Source: Ruegeria sp. A3M17
GTDB taxonomy: Bacteria; Pseudomonadota; Alphaproteobacteria; Rhodobacterales; Rhodobacteraceae
Length of the DNA stretch: 64,000 nt
Assembly: GCF_003318255.1 (NCBI RefSeq)
Contig: NZ_QOCF01000036.1
Coordinates: 1-64,000 of the forward strand
Direction of reading: 5' to 3'
The first letter of the stretch is position 1. Each line of letters opens with the position of its first letter. The notes below the pieces were generated by a model. The model made no database searches, was not told the origin of the DNA, and worked only from the letters and a program-made list of their open reading frames with translations. Shown here piece after piece: positions 34,886-44,604 of the stretch. Position numbers and translations under genes: made by a program.

Positions 34886-36499
34886 TCAGGTTCTTTTGCG
34901 GATCATATCCGCTGCTTTTTCAGCAATCATTACAACCGGAGAAGCCGTATTGCCGGATACGATTTTTGGCATGATAGATGCGTCAACCACCCGTAATCCC
35001 GACAGTCCATGCACCCTGAGATCCGCACCGACCACAGCAGATGCATCCGAGCCCATCTTGCAGGTGCCGACAGGGTGGAAAATAGTTGTGGCGATATCAC
35101 CTACACCTTTCACAAGATCTTCCTCTGTCTCCATCGCCGGGCCGGGCAAGATTTCTTCAGGCTGAAAGGGTCTCAGAGCGTTCGCCGTCATAATCTTCCG
35201 CGCCTGTCGCACGGATTTCGCTGCAACGCGTTTGTCGTTTTCTGTCGACAGGTAGTTTAGGCGAATGTCTGGCTGTGCTTTGATGTCCTTCGCCTGAATA
35301 TGGCAGGTGCCCACGCTTTCAGGCCGCAGATTGCAGACCGAGACGGTAATCGCCGGGAACGGGTGAAGCGGGTCGCCCAACTTATCGGTGGACAGCGGTT
35401 GCACATGGTATTCCAGGTCGGGTGTGGCCAGATCGGGATTGGATTTTGTGAACATCCCAAACTGGCTGGGGGCCATCGACATTGGCCCTGATTGCGTCAG
35501 GCCGTATTGCAATGCAATCTTTGCTTTCCCGACCAGTGAATTCGCCATCGTATTCAATGTTTTTGCGTTCCGGACCTTGAACACTGTGCGGATTTGCAAA
35601 TGGTCCTGCAGGTTCTGACCGACGCCCTGACTTTCGTGATGCAAGACGATGCCATGTTCAGACAGCACATCGCCCCGGCCCACGCCTGACAATTCCAGAA
35701 TTTTGGGCGTGTTTATCGCGCCCGCCGCCAGCAAGACCTCGGACCCGGCATAGGCGTCATATTGAACGCCCTTGTGCAGATAGCGCACGCCCATCACCTG
35801 CTTGCCGTCGAACAACAGCGTTTCGGTTTCAGCATGGGTCAGAACGCGCAAGTTGGGCCGTTTCATCGCCGGGCGCAAAAAGCCTTTGGCCGTGTTCCAA
35901 CGCACACCGTTGCGTTGATTGACCTCAAAAAACCCGGTCCCTTCGTTGCTGCCATCGTTGAAATCTGCGCGCGGTTGAATGCCAAATTCCTTGGCGCCCT
36001 CCTGCACGGCTTTAAGAATGTCCCATTCCAAGCGCTGTTTCGAGACCTTCCATTCCCCTCCGTACCCATGCATGTCTGCGGGCCCGGCATGGTGATCCTC
36101 GGATTTCAGGAAATAGGGCAGCACGTCATCCCAACCCCATCCGGCATTGCCCAGCTGCCGCCAATGATCGTAGTCCGCCGCCTGTCCGCGCATATAGATC
36201 ATGCCGTTGACCGAGGTGCATCCCCCCAGAACCTTGCCACGCGGATAAACCAGCGAACGTCCGTTCAAGCCCGGCTCGGGCGCGGTTTTCATCATCCAGT
36301 CCGTGCGCGGATTGCCAATGCAATAAAGATATCCCACGGGTATATGCACCCAGTGGTAGTTGTCTGAGCCCCCTGCCTCGAGCAGCAGCACCTGCGTTTT
36401 GGGATTTTCTGTCAGGCGATTGGCCAGAACGCACCCGGCCGTGCCCGCGCCGACTATGATATAGTCGTAATCCCCATCAAGTTTCCGGACGTCTGTCAT
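34886..36499 (-). CDS. GMC-family FAD oxidoreductase (choline dehydrogenase-like)
   Basis: This 537-residue FAD enzyme has the N-terminal ADP-binding motif IIVGAGTAGCVLANRL and the GMC signatures YPRGKVLGGCTSVNGMIYMRG and GAINTPKILELSGVG. At the C-terminus, IFHPVGTCKMG carries the catalytic His and VSGNTASPVVMIAEKAADMI follows. It has no signal peptide and should be cytoplasmic. Members oxidise primary or polyol alcohols to aldehydes or ketones, passing electrons to quinone or oxygen. It is the last gene of the ten-gene sugar-alcohol operon, 19 bases behind the QOR-like gene, which suggests a polyol or an alcohol intermediate rather than choline as substrate. Confidence 0.88.
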   Translation of the reverse strand: MTDVRKLDGDYDYIIVGAGTAGCVLANRLTENPKTQVLLLEAGGSDNYHWVHIPVGYLYCIGNPRTDWMMKTAPEPGLNGRSLVYPRGKVLGGCTSVNGMIYMRGQAADYDHWRQLGNAGWGWDDVLPYFLKSEDHHAGPADMHGYGGEWKVSKQRLEWDILKAVQEGAKEFGIQPRADFNDGSNEGTGFFEVNQRNGVRWNTAKGFLRPAMKRPNLRVLTHAETETLLFDGKQVMGVRYLHKGVQYDAYAGSEVLLAAGAINTPKILELSGVGRGDVLSEHGIVLHHESQGVGQNLQDHLQIRTVFKVRNAKTLNTMANSLVGKAKIALQYGLTQSGPMSMAPSQFGMFTKSNPDLATPDLEYHVQPLSTDKLGDPLHPFPAITVSVCNLRPESVGTCHIQAKDIKAQPDIRLNYLSTENDKRVAAKSVRQARKIMTANALRPFQPEEILPGPAMETEEDLVKGVGDIATTIFHPVGTCKMGSDASAVVGADLRVHGLSGLRVVDASIMPKIVSGNTASPVVMIAEKAADMIRKRT

Positions 36500-36518
36500 G
36501 GAGTATTGGTCTTTCTGA

Positions 36519-37532
36519 TTAATATGCGACGACGAGTTTGCCGATCATGCGGCCAGATTCAATGATCGCGTGGGCTTCTTTAATCGTGGCCGCTGACAAG
36601 CCATGAAGTGTTTTTTGTTCGGTTGTCCGGATGATGCCATCATCAACCAGACGGGCGACACGTGCCAAAATCTGCCCTTGGCGCGCCATATCTGCTGTGC
36701 CGTACAGGGATCGTGTGAACATCAGCTCCCACATCAGCGCGGCGGACTTGCCCTGCAGGGCCGAGATGTCCAGCTTTTCGCTTGTCTCTACGATGGTCCC
36801 AATCCGGCCTTGCGGCGTAATGAGTTCACACATTGCGTCCCAATGCTGCGCCGTGTCGGCGTACTGCGTGATGTAGTCCACGTTTTCGTGCCCTGCCATC
36901 CGAACTTGGGCAATCAGATCGTTGTGGTTGACCGTCTGATGGGCACCCATTTGCCGGCACCAGTCAACCGTTTCCGGACGTGAGGCGGTCGCGATCAGGT
37001 GCAGTCCGGTCAGCTTGCGCGCCAGTTGGAGAGTTATCGATCCGACCCCTCCCGCCCCTCCAATGACCAACAAGCTGGAAGGCGTATCGTTTGTCGGTAC
37101 TTGCAGTCGGTCAAACAACATCTCCCAAGCCGTCAGTGATACCAGAGGCAAAGACGCCGCCGCTTGTGGGCTAGCTGAACTCGGAGCCAACGCGGCAATA
37201 CGATGGTCGACGGCCTGAAACTCGGCATAGGAACCAGGACGATTGACATCCCCCGCATACCAGACCCGGTCGCCTTTTGAAAAACCTGTGACCTCTGCAC
37301 CAAGATCACAAACAATTCCTACAGCGTCGTATCCCAGAATGAACGGCTCGGAGTGGTCCTGTTCAGCGGCCGTTCGAATGCGGCGCTTGGCATCCGCCGG
37401 GTTCACCGAGATCGCCTCAATCTCGACCAGCAGATCGTTGGGCTGCATGATCGGGTCGGGCAGGTCGACGTCCAACAGACTATCGGCGGCATCAATAGGA
37501 AGCGATTTCAAAAATCCCACGGCTTTCATCAT
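36519..37532 (-). CDS. Zinc-lacking MDR alcohol dehydrogenase/quinone oxidoreductase-like
   Basis: The product has about 337 residues, starting MMKAVGFLKSLPI with AAAGG just upstream; an upstream in-frame start at 37568 lies within the kinase gene and is less likely. It is a medium-chain dehydrogenase/reductase: the GroES-like half has LGYDAVGIVCDLGAEVTGFSKGDRVWYAGD and the NADPH-binding half has LLVIGGAGGVGSITLQLARKL. The structural zinc Cys cluster is absent, as in quinone oxidoreductases (ZADH/YhdH/QorA group). It should reduce an activated carbonyl or oxidise an alcohol with NADP(H). Its start is two bases beyond the kinase stop, so it is within the operon. The specific substrate is unknown. 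Confidence 0.82.
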   Translation of the reverse strand: MMKAVGFLKSLPIDAADSLLDVDLPDPIMQPNDLLVEIEAISVNPADAKRRIRTAAEQDHSEPFILGYDAVGIVCDLGAEVTGFSKGDRVWYAGDVNRPGSYAEFQAVDHRIAALAPSSASPQAAASLPLVSLTAWEMLFDRLQVPTNDTPSSLLVIGGAGGVGSITLQLARKLTGLHLIATASRPETVDWCRQMGAHQTVNHNDLIAQVRMAGHENVDYITQYADTAQHWDAMCELITPQGRIGTIVETSEKLDISALQGKSAALMWELMFTRSLYGTADMARQGQILARVARLVDDGIIRTTEQKTLHGLSAATIKEAHAIIESGRMIGKLVVAY

Positions 37533-37534
37533 AA

Positions 37535-39046
37535 CTACCTTTCGATCGAATTCTGTGCAGTCTCCCAAAACCCGCGCATCGCTTTGATCAGCGCAAGGTA
37601 TTGTGTGTAACGCAGTTCGTAATGCGATTGCATAGCCGCATTCGGCAGGAACTCGGATTTGCGGCGGGTCATTTGGCCAATCGCCTCTTCATATGAACCA
37701 CATGCACCGGTCGCCACCGACACACCGATGGCCGCACCTAAGGCACCGGTTTCTTGTGCCTCGGCCACGTAGATAGGGACGCCAAGACAATCGGCGAACA
37801 TCTGCGGCCAGACCGGGCTGCGCGATCCGCCGCCCGAAAGAACTGCCTGACCAAAGCTGACGCCCGCAGCTTTCAAAACCTCGATATGACGTCGGTGCTC
37901 GAATAAAACGCCTTCGAATAACGCGCGCAGCATATGACTTTCGCCATGCCAGCCGGCAACGCCATAGAAACCACCCCTGAAAGACGCCCCCTGCCCCGAA
38001 CCATAAAGGAACGGATGAAAGAACGGATCATCTGCAGCTGGTTGAACCTCGGCCACCTTCGCGTTGCAGTAACCGAAAGGGTCGTCGTGATGTACGCCGC
38101 GTTCGACGAATTCGCGCACGTACCATTCCAGATTGGCAGCTGATGTGGCACTGGACTCGATATTTATGAACCGTTTCGGCCCAAAGCCAGACACCATGAA
38201 CAGGTCATCATTGACAGCAGGCACGTCCGAAAACACCTGATTGATGCTCCATGTGCCTGCGATGATCGAAGCCTCACCCGCGCGCACCACACCCGAGCCC
38301 ATTGCGCTGGAGACGACGTCGAAAAAGCCCCCGATCACCGGTGTGCCCGCGAGAAGCCCTGTTGCAGCCGCGGCTTCGGCGTTGACGGTTCCGGCAACCT
38401 CTGCCGGGTCTATCAGGCGAGGCAGCATCTCGCTTGCATCACTCAGCCCGTATAGCGCCAATAGACCATCGTCATAGGTGCAGTCGGGCATACGCGTCAG
38501 ACCACAGCCCGACATGTCCGAAATATCGCTGACGCGCTCACCAGTCAGTTTATGAGTGATGAAGTCTTTGCACAGCATCACCGTGCCGGTCTGGGCATAG
38601 ATCTCGGGCCGGTGGCGTTTTATCCAAGCCAGTAGTACGGGCGTCTGTGACGGCCAGGGCTTTTGCAGGCACAAGCTGTGCAGAGCATCACCTGCCGCGT
38701 CGGAAAGTTCTTCGGCCAGCCCTGCAGCGCGGGTATCCAGAGACTGAATGCCCAGCAGGGCTTCGCCTGCCTTGTCCAACAGGTAAAGCCCGTTGCCGTG
38801 GCCTGCGCACCCAACACCTATGATATCGGCCGCGTTGATACCGGCAGTGTCAATGCAACCGGCAATCACCTGCCGTGCATTAACCCACAGCTCATTCAGG
38901 TCGCGTTCCACATGCCCCGGTTGTGGGGTCGAGGATTGACCGTCCAGTGCCTGCATCGCAACCGGGCGCCCCCGCAAGTCGAAGAGAACAGCCTTGATGA
39001 CCGTGTTCCCCGCGTCCAGCCCCAATATGTACTGGTTTTCAGCCAC
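37535..39046 (-). CDS. FGGY carbohydrate kinase, LyxK/EryA-like
   Basis: This 503-residue ATP-dependent sugar or polyol kinase has two actin-like halves. The first begins YILGLDAGNTVIKAVLFDLRG (phosphate-1 loop); GCAGHGNGLYLLD and IQSLDTRA follow. The second has GGFFDVVSSAMGSGVV, IAGTWSINQVF and the adenosine loop VLSGGGSRSPVWPQMFADCL. Wording such as PFLYGS and FEGVLFEHRRHI is shared with LyxK (L-xylulose kinase) and resembles erythritol kinase EryA. It overlaps the aldolase gene by eight bases. With the GlpD-like dehydrogenase next door, a phosphorylated polyol or ketose is the likely product; which sugar is not decidable from sequence. Confidence 0.9.
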   Translation of the reverse strand: MAENQYILGLDAGNTVIKAVLFDLRGRPVAMQALDGQSSTPQPGHVERDLNELWVNARQVIAGCIDTAGINAADIIGVGCAGHGNGLYLLDKAGEALLGIQSLDTRAAGLAEELSDAAGDALHSLCLQKPWPSQTPVLLAWIKRHRPEIYAQTGTVMLCKDFITHKLTGERVSDISDMSGCGLTRMPDCTYDDGLLALYGLSDASEMLPRLIDPAEVAGTVNAEAAAATGLLAGTPVIGGFFDVVSSAMGSGVVRAGEASIIAGTWSINQVFSDVPAVNDDLFMVSGFGPKRFINIESSATSAANLEWYVREFVERGVHHDDPFGYCNAKVAEVQPAADDPFFHPFLYGSGQGASFRGGFYGVAGWHGESHMLRALFEGVLFEHRRHIEVLKAAGVSFGQAVLSGGGSRSPVWPQMFADCLGVPIYVAEAQETGALGAAIGVSVATGACGSYEEAIGQMTRRKSEFLPNAAMQSHYELRYTQYLALIKAMRGFWETAQNSIER

Positions 39047-39881
39047 GGTTATAGATGTCCCACGCTTCTTCGCCGCCCGCCCCGTTGTGGATCATTGCCA
39101 TCAAAGCCGCCACAACCGCCTTCGGATTGTCATGCTGATAGATGTTGCGGCCATAGACCATCCCTTGCGCGCCCTGCGCCATCAGGGCCGCTGATTTCAT
39201 TAACACATTCTTCAGGTCTTCCTTGCCGCCGCCTCGCACCAGAACTGGCACGCGCGCGGCCTCGATGACACGATGGAAATCTTCTGGGTTTTCGGTCGGA
39301 TCAGCCTTGATGATGTCAGCCCCCATTTCTGAGGCTAAACGCACCAACGTCACGATCTTCTCAGCGTCGCCGTCCACCTGATAGCCGCCGCGAACATCGT
39401 TTGGCAGCATGACCAGTGGCTCAATCATCAGCGGCATGCCGTACTTGTGACAAGCTGCGCGTACCCGGCTGATATTCTCGACACATTGGCGGAAGAGTTC
39501 GGGTTCATCAGGCAACATGAACAGGTTGACGACCACGGCCGCCGCATCCATCTCAAGCGCGCCGATGATTGGCTCATCGGCGTTCTGCAACATCGACCAC
39601 ATCACCCGATGCCGCTGATCATTATAGGGGTTGCCCATGTCGATCCGCATTACAAGCGCAGGTTTGTTCTTCTCGGGCCGCGCCTGCAACAGATCGGCCT
39701 GCCCATAGGTACATTGGATCGCATCCGGCTTGGCCCCGATGAGCGTGTCCATGACCCCCGCCATATCCTCAAGCCCGACCATGAAGCTGGGCTCGTTGCA
39801 AACCCCGTGGTCGATCGCGACGTCCAGGCATCCACCGTTGGTAAACATCCGGTTCATCCGGGCTTTGGTGCTTACACGCAT
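39039..39881 (-). CDS. DhnA/FbaB-type class I aldolase
   Basis: This 280-residue TIM-barrel protein starts CLDVAIDHGVCNEP, the strand-1 motif of the DeoC/LacD/FbaB superfamily. ADIIKADPTENPEDF contains the Lys expected to form the Schiff base in DhnA/FbaB/LsrF enzymes, and VPVLVRGGGKED plus GMVYGRNIYQHDNP form the phosphate site. It should split a ketose phosphate to DHAP and an aldehyde, or act as an LsrF-like thiolase. It overlaps the kinase gene by eight bases and the FAD dehydrogenase gene by ten, so expression is tightly linked. In known erythritol operons this position is filled by isomerases, which makes the aldolase a distinguishing feature. Confidence 0.82.
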   Translation of the reverse strand: MRVSTKARMNRMFTNGGCLDVAIDHGVCNEPSFMVGLEDMAGVMDTLIGAKPDAIQCTYGQADLLQARPEKNKPALVMRIDMGNPYNDQRHRVMWSMLQNADEPIIGALEMDAAAVVVNLFMLPDEPELFRQCVENISRVRAACHKYGMPLMIEPLVMLPNDVRGGYQVDGDAEKIVTLVRLASEMGADIIKADPTENPEDFHRVIEAARVPVLVRGGGKEDLKNVLMKSAALMAQGAQGMVYGRNIYQHDNPKAVVAALMAMIHNGAGGEEAWDIYNRG

Positions 39882-41593
39882 TCTGTTCTCCGTTCCTTGT
39901 TTCGTGCGGTCAGAGTCGCGGCTGAGACGCCAAAGAACTCGGACAATTCATGGATCAGCGTTTCTTTCTGATCGGTGATTTCTTGCGGGCTAAGCTGGCG
40001 TTCTTCGACAAAGATGCGGCCCAGCCGGTCCAGCAATGCTTCGGAAATCTGTCCTGTTATGGCCAGCGGGGTGCGGCGCAGGACGATGTCGGACAGTGTC
40101 TCGACAAACTCGGTGTGCATCAGCCAGATGATTTCGGCCACGGTGTAGGGGCAGTCGACAATCAGAGGTGTGTCCAAAAACGATTGACAGAACAGCGCGA
40201 CATCATCGGCCTGACTGCCATAATGTTCGACCAGGTGCTGCGCCCGGTCGTGCGTGACGTGGAACTCATCCACCAGCCGGCTTTGCAAAGTGATCGGGTC
40301 ATCGGGAAACTGAACACCGCCGCCAATGGCCAGCCCAAGGGTGGACGTCCGGCGTGTCGTGCCGAGTACGGCCAGAACCTCATCGCCCGTTTGCTCTCCG
40401 AAGGCGCGGAAAGTGGTCCATTTGCCACCGATCATGCAGAACTGCGGAACTTTCCCATCCAGACGCCGCGTGTAGTGGCCGCGCGAAATCCGGCCGGTAA
40501 AATCCTGATCACTGCGTGGTAACGGGCGGATACCGCTATAGCTGAACACCACCTGATCGGCCTCGATCTCAACCCCTGGAAAGACCAGTTGAAGCGAACC
40601 GAGGATGTAGTCGAATTCCTCGGGTTCGCACCGCACACGCGCGGCCTTGTCGACGCGGATATCGGTGGAACCTGCCAGCACCTTGCCTTGATACGGAAAT
40701 ACGATGCAGACCCGCCCGTCGGTATTTTCGAAATAGACCATATGCCCGCCAAGCGCCTGCAAAAGGGTCGGGTTGTCGATGATCAGGTGCGAACCTTTGG
40801 TCCCCGAGACCATTTTTTCGTTCGCGCCGCTGCCAAAGGCTTGCACTGTATCGTCAAGCCACGCACCGGTTGCGTTCACTATCACTTTAGGCTCAACCGG
40901 TATGGTCTTGCCGCTGCGCCGATCCGTGATGGTGTGGGTTTCGCCGTCCCGCGTCATTTCCGCATAATTCAGGGCGACACAGTCCGGAGCCGCAGCCTGC
41001 ATGTCCCGGATCATCTCAACGCAAAGCCGCTCCGGATGGGTGATCTGCGCATCGTAATACACCGCCGACCGCGTGGCTTTGGTCGTCAATTCAGGCCAGT
41101 CCGTGCGGGTCCGGTTTGCACTATTGAAGTGATGCTTTGGCAGGATACGCCGCTTACGTGTGACCCAATCATAGAGCGTCAAACCAAGTTTGATCGGCAC
41201 CGCCCCACGGCTCGAGGGCTTGCCCTGCCAACCGACAAAGCTCGCCGCTGCATTTAACACGCCCGAAAAGACCGACGTAATCGGAATGACCGTCGGCAAA
41301 GGCCGCACCATATGCGGCGCGTTCCGCAGCAGAGCATCGCGTTCCTGCAGGGATTCACGCACCAGATCGAATTCACCGTTTTCAAGATATCGCAAGCCGC
41401 CGTGGATCATCCGTGACGGGGCCGCGCTGCACCCCGAGGCGAAATCGTTCCGCTCGACCAGCAACACCCGCAGCCCCTGCAAAGCAAGTTCACGATAGAC
41501 CCCTATTCCGTTCACGCCCCCGCCGATGACTACCACGTCAAACGCAGCGTCTTCGCGCAACCGTGTCAGGTTTTGTTGTCTTTGATCTGACAT
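39872..41593 (-). CDS. GlpD/EryB-like FAD polyol-phosphate dehydrogenase
   Basis: The product has 573 residues. The N-terminal FAD site is FDVVVIGGGVNGIGVYREL; the family motifs LVERNDFASGCSAAPSRMIHGGLRYLE and SGTKGSHLIIDNP follow, and the substrate-phosphate residues of the GlpD fold are in place (SYSGIRPLPRS). A helical C-terminal domain completes the DAO_C-type architecture. Members oxidise glycerol-3-phosphate or, as EryB, erythritol-4-phosphate at the membrane surface, passing electrons to quinone. In this operon, beside an FGGY kinase and a SorC regulator, an EryB-like role on a phosphorylated polyol is more likely than plain glycerol-phosphate oxidation. The last ten bases overlap the aldolase gene. 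Confidence 0.87.
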   Translation of the reverse strand: MSDQRQQNLTRLREDAAFDVVVIGGGVNGIGVYRELALQGLRVLLVERNDFASGCSAAPSRMIHGGLRYLENGEFDLVRESLQERDALLRNAPHMVRPLPTVIPITSVFSGVLNAAASFVGWQGKPSSRGAVPIKLGLTLYDWVTRKRRILPKHHFNSANRTRTDWPELTTKATRSAVYYDAQITHPERLCVEMIRDMQAAAPDCVALNYAEMTRDGETHTITDRRSGKTIPVEPKVIVNATGAWLDDTVQAFGSGANEKMVSGTKGSHLIIDNPTLLQALGGHMVYFENTDGRVCIVFPYQGKVLAGSTDIRVDKAARVRCEPEEFDYILGSLQLVFPGVEIEADQVVFSYSGIRPLPRSDQDFTGRISRGHYTRRLDGKVPQFCMIGGKWTTFRAFGEQTGDEVLAVLGTTRRTSTLGLAIGGGVQFPDDPITLQSRLVDEFHVTHDRAQHLVEHYGSQADDVALFCQSFLDTPLIVDCPYTVAEIIWLMHTEFVETLSDIVLRRTPLAITGQISEALLDRLGRIFVEERQLSPQEITDQKETLIHELSEFFGVSAATLTARNKERRTECV

Positions 41594-41624
41594 GATAGTC
41601 CTGTTCGTAACCGGGCGTTGAGGC

Positions 41625-42626
41625 TTAGCTGTCCAGATCGCTCAAATGAGCCTGGGTTTGCGTGTTGATCTGGGAAATCTCGGTCTCGGTCAGGCGCAAC
41701 TGCCCTGCCTTCGCGTTCTCCACCGCCTGCGCTGCATCACGTGCCCCACACAGCGAAAAGGTGATACCGGGTTGTTGAACCGTCCATGCGATGACGGTCT
41801 GCGCCAGGGTCGCGCCGTGCGTCTCGGCAATCGGAGCGATGGCCGCCATCAGGTCCGCCACTTTCTGGCGGTTCGCCATAGAAAAGCGTGGATTGTCCTT
41901 GCGCTGATCGTCACCCGTGAATTCGCGATCCGGCCCGATCTTGCCGCTGAGCAGACCCAACGCCAGCGAGGAATAGCTGAGCACTGACACGCCATTCTCA
42001 CGACAAACCGGCAACAACGTGCCTTCGATGTCGCGCTTGACCATCGAATATTCTTCCTGGATGGCGTCCAATTGGCCGGTGGCGACATAGGCCTTCACCT
42101 CATCGACCGAGGTATTGCTGGCGCCTATGGAACGGATTTTTCCCTGCTGTTTCAAAGTATCCAGCGCTTCCATCGTCTCGGCGATGGGGGTCGTCGGGTC
42201 CTGCCAATGAGTTATGTAATGATCGATGTAATCGGTGCCCAGACGGGTCAGGCTTTGCTCGACCTCATGGATGATCGCATCCTTGCCCAGATAACGATGC
42301 ACCGGTTTTCCGTCATAGTCGAAGAAATGGTTGCCCTTGTGCGTATGCCAGACCAGCCCGCATTTAGTCGCCAGAACAACCTTTTCGCGACGTCCCTTAA
42401 GGGCTTTGCCCACGATATCCTCGGCCACGCCCTGCCCGTATGCCGGAGCTGTGTCGATCAGGGTCACTCCCGCATCAACCGAAGCCTGAATCGCCGCGAT
42501 GGATTTGGCTTCATCCGTACCGCCCCACATCCAGCCACCGATAGCCCATGTGCCCAGCCCGATGACCGAGGCTTGGATCCCCGACGCACCGATTTCGCGT
42601 GTCAGCATGTCATGCGACATCCTCAT
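41625..42626 (-). CDS. Aldo/keto reductase
   Basis: From ATG 42626 the product has 333 residues. It starts in the ATGA overlap with the regulator gene; an alternative ATG two codons later has AAGGA eight bases upstream. The (beta/alpha)8 enzyme has DTAPAYGQG with the catalytic Asp and Tyr, VVLATKCG with the catalytic Lys, and DYIDHYITHWQDP with the active-site His. NADPH-binding motifs lie near VIAWTVQQPG. It interconverts sugar aldehydes and alcohols. The longer frame reaching 42764 would overlap the regulator coding region and gives a non-conserved tail. It is likely to reduce the aldehyde from aldolase cleavage or to interconvert the starting sugar and polyol. Confidence 0.88.
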   Translation of the reverse strand: MRMSHDMLTREIGASGIQASVIGLGTWAIGGWMWGGTDEAKSIAAIQASVDAGVTLIDTAPAYGQGVAEDIVGKALKGRREKVVLATKCGLVWHTHKGNHFFDYDGKPVHRYLGKDAIIHEVEQSLTRLGTDYIDHYITHWQDPTTPIAETMEALDTLKQQGKIRSIGASNTSVDEVKAYVATGQLDAIQEEYSMVKRDIEGTLLPVCRENGVSVLSYSSLALGLLSGKIGPDREFTGDDQRKDNPRFSMANRQKVADLMAAIAPIAETHGATLAQTVIAWTVQQPGITFSLCGARDAAQAVENAKAGQLRLTETEISQINTQTQAHLSDLDS

Positions 42627-43594
42627 GTTCCTTCCATTTCCTGTATGACTGCGGTCGCTGTGTCTTCGTCCAGGATCAGCGAGTTGAGAAACTTGCCGTT
42701 CAGCACCGCCTTGATTGGCAAAACCTTTTCCGCCCCGGTGCTGACACCTATTACCCGCGCACATTGCGCCAGATCGTTTGGAGCCACCGAAACCAATCGA
42801 GAATTCAGCGCATAGTTCGACACCGAGCCGTCGGTTTGGATAAGATGGGCCAGAAACTCTCCGATCACACCCATTCCCACCAGCATCTTGCGGTCGGCCT
42901 CGGGCACCGGATGCAGATCGTAATAGCTTGAACCTTCAGGTTCGATCGAACCGATCCCCACCAACGCGACATTGGCCCGGCGGGCGATATCCAAAACCTC
43001 TCGGATGGAGGACACCTGTTCCAGCATATCGCGCTGGTCTCGGCTTTCAGCAAACAGCGGCGCATGCAGCAACATGGTTTTGCCGCCCAAACGCTCGGCC
43101 ATCTGCGTCGCAAGGTGGTTCACGTCGGTATAATACTTGCCCTGAATGCCGCCGGTCAGAGGCACTACCGTCACATCAAAAGCGCGTTCAACTTCCAGCG
43201 CCTCAACCGTTGCGCTGATAGCTTTACCTCCGGTGATCGCAATGACGTCACCATCCCGCAGGGTTTCGACCAGATGATTTGCCGCGGCACGCCCGACCTG
43301 TTGCAGGGTTGTCTCTGCACTTCCCGCGACCGAGGGGGTTACGATGGCCTCAGTCAGGCTCGTCGACCTAGTCAGATCACGTTCTATGTCCATCAGTGTT
43401 TCAAACGGGCTTTCCACGTCGATCTTGACCATGCCCATTTTGCGGCCCTGCGTGATCAGGCGATTGACCTTCGAGTTCGATAGGTTCAGCGCCCGCGCGA
43501 TATCGGCCTGCTTCTGTCCTTCCAGATAATGCAGCACCAGGACGGTGTGGATCTGGCGGATCAGTTCAAAGTCTTTCTTCTTGTCCAACATCAC
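42623..43594 (-). CDS. SorC-family sugar-responsive transcriptional regulator
   Basis: The product has 323 residues. The N-terminal HTH (LEGQKQADIARALNLSNSKVNRLI) is that of SorC/DeoR-type regulators. The large C-terminal effector domain has VGRAAANHLVETLRDGDVIAITGG, as in EryD, SorC and LsrR; it binds a phosphorylated sugar. GVIGEFLAHLIQTDGSV is typical of the family end. It lies inside the operon that it probably controls, coupled by ATGA overlaps with the permease gene before it and the aldo/keto reductase after it. Pairing with an FGGY kinase and a GlpD-like enzyme is the EryD arrangement. Confidence 0.9.
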   Translation of the reverse strand: MMLDKKKDFELIRQIHTVLVLHYLEGQKQADIARALNLSNSKVNRLITQGRKMGMVKIDVESPFETLMDIERDLTRSTSLTEAIVTPSVAGSAETTLQQVGRAAANHLVETLRDGDVIAITGGKAISATVEALEVERAFDVTVVPLTGGIQGKYYTDVNHLATQMAERLGGKTMLLHAPLFAESRDQRDMLEQVSSIREVLDIARRANVALVGIGSIEPEGSSYYDLHPVPEADRKMLVGMGVIGEFLAHLIQTDGSVSNYALNSRLVSVAPNDLAQCARVIGVSTGAEKVLPIKAVLNGKFLNSLILDEDTATAVIQEMEGT

Positions 43595-44604
43595 CCGCGC
43601 CTCTTGTTTAGGTAATGGTCGATGGTGACCGCTGCCAGAAGGATCGAGCCGCGAATAATGTCCTGCCAGTAGACCGACACATCCAGCAGCGCCAACGAGC
43701 TGGAAACCAGTGACAGAAGGATCACACCGAGGATCGCACCCAGGATCGACCCCGAACCGCCATTCAAACTGGCCCCGCCAATGACAGCGGCGGCGATGAT
43801 AGTCAGTTCAAGTCCCAGCCCGAATGTGGGCTGTGCCGATCCGAACCGCGCCATGTAAATGATGCCTGCCACACCGCAGAGCGTCGAACACAAGGTTGTG
43901 GTCAGAAAGATCACCTTTTTGGTGCGAATGCCTGAATAGGCGGCGGCCTTTTCGTTACTGCCGGTATAGAACACCTTGCGGAACATGGTCGTGCGCCGCA
44001 GCATGAAATCAAAGGCGATGACGAAGACCAAAAAGATCACAATCACAATCGGTATCGGCCCGATGGACCCCTGCCCGATGAACTTGAATTCCGGAGGAAG
44101 GGTATACAAGCCAAGCGGCCGCCCTCCGGTGAACAACAAACAGGCACCTCGTGCAATCACCATGATGGCGAGTGAGACGATGAAGTGGTGCAGGCCAACG
44201 CGGGTGACAAAGAACCCCATAAATGCACCAATGGCCGTACACAAGGCTATGGCCATGGCCGAGGCCACCCAAGGATCTATCCCGCTGAGAAAGAGCCATC
44301 CCGCGATCACCATCGCAAGCGCGGTGACCGATCCAACCGACAGATCGATCCCGCCGGAAATCAGCAGGATCGTCATCCCGATTACCAGCAATCCATCGAC
44401 CGCAAAGGCCATGGACATCGCCCGCATATTGGCCCAGGTCAGAAAGTAGGGCGACGCGAATGACATAATCACAAACAAACCCAGAATAATGACGATCAGC
44501 CCCGTCTCACGCATACGCAACATGCGCTTTAGCAGCGGTGCGCTGTCGGATGATCCCGCGGGGGTCAGATTTACAGTGTTGTCCATTTTCGTGTCTCCGC
44601 TCAT
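43591..44604 (-). CDS. Ribose-type (CUT2) ABC sugar permease
   Basis: This 337-residue integral membrane protein has about eight to ten helices of the BPD_transp_2/RbsC family, for example [20 protein letters not shown] and [24 protein letters not shown], the latter a hallmark of this family. The EAA-like loop is within [26 protein letters not shown]. It forms the channel for the substrate brought by the binding protein and is probably a homodimer, as only one permease gene is present. ATGA overlaps link it to the ATPase gene and to the regulator gene. Confidence 0.92.
   Translation of the reverse strand: MSGDTKMDNTVNLTPAGSSDSAPLLKRMLRMRETGLIVIILGLFVIMSFASPYFLTWANMRAMSMAFAVDGLLVIGMTILLISGGIDLSVGSVTALAMVIAGWLFLSGIDPWVASAMAIALCTAIGAFMGFFVTRVGLHHFIVSLAIMVIARGACLLFTGGRPLGLYTLPPEFKFIGQGSIGPIPIVIVIFLVFVIAFDFMLRRTTMFRKVFYTGSNEKAAAYSGIRTKKVIFLTTTLCSTLCGVAGIIYMARFGSAQPTFGLGLELTIIAAAVIGGASLNGGSGSILGAILGVILLSLVSSSLALLDVSVYWQDIIRGSILLAAVTIDHYLNKRRG

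Noticed and set aside
35762..36367. 201-codon plus-strand frame opposite the GMC oxidoreductase
   Set aside because: Shadow frame of a GC-rich gene with no ribosome site or recognisable domain.
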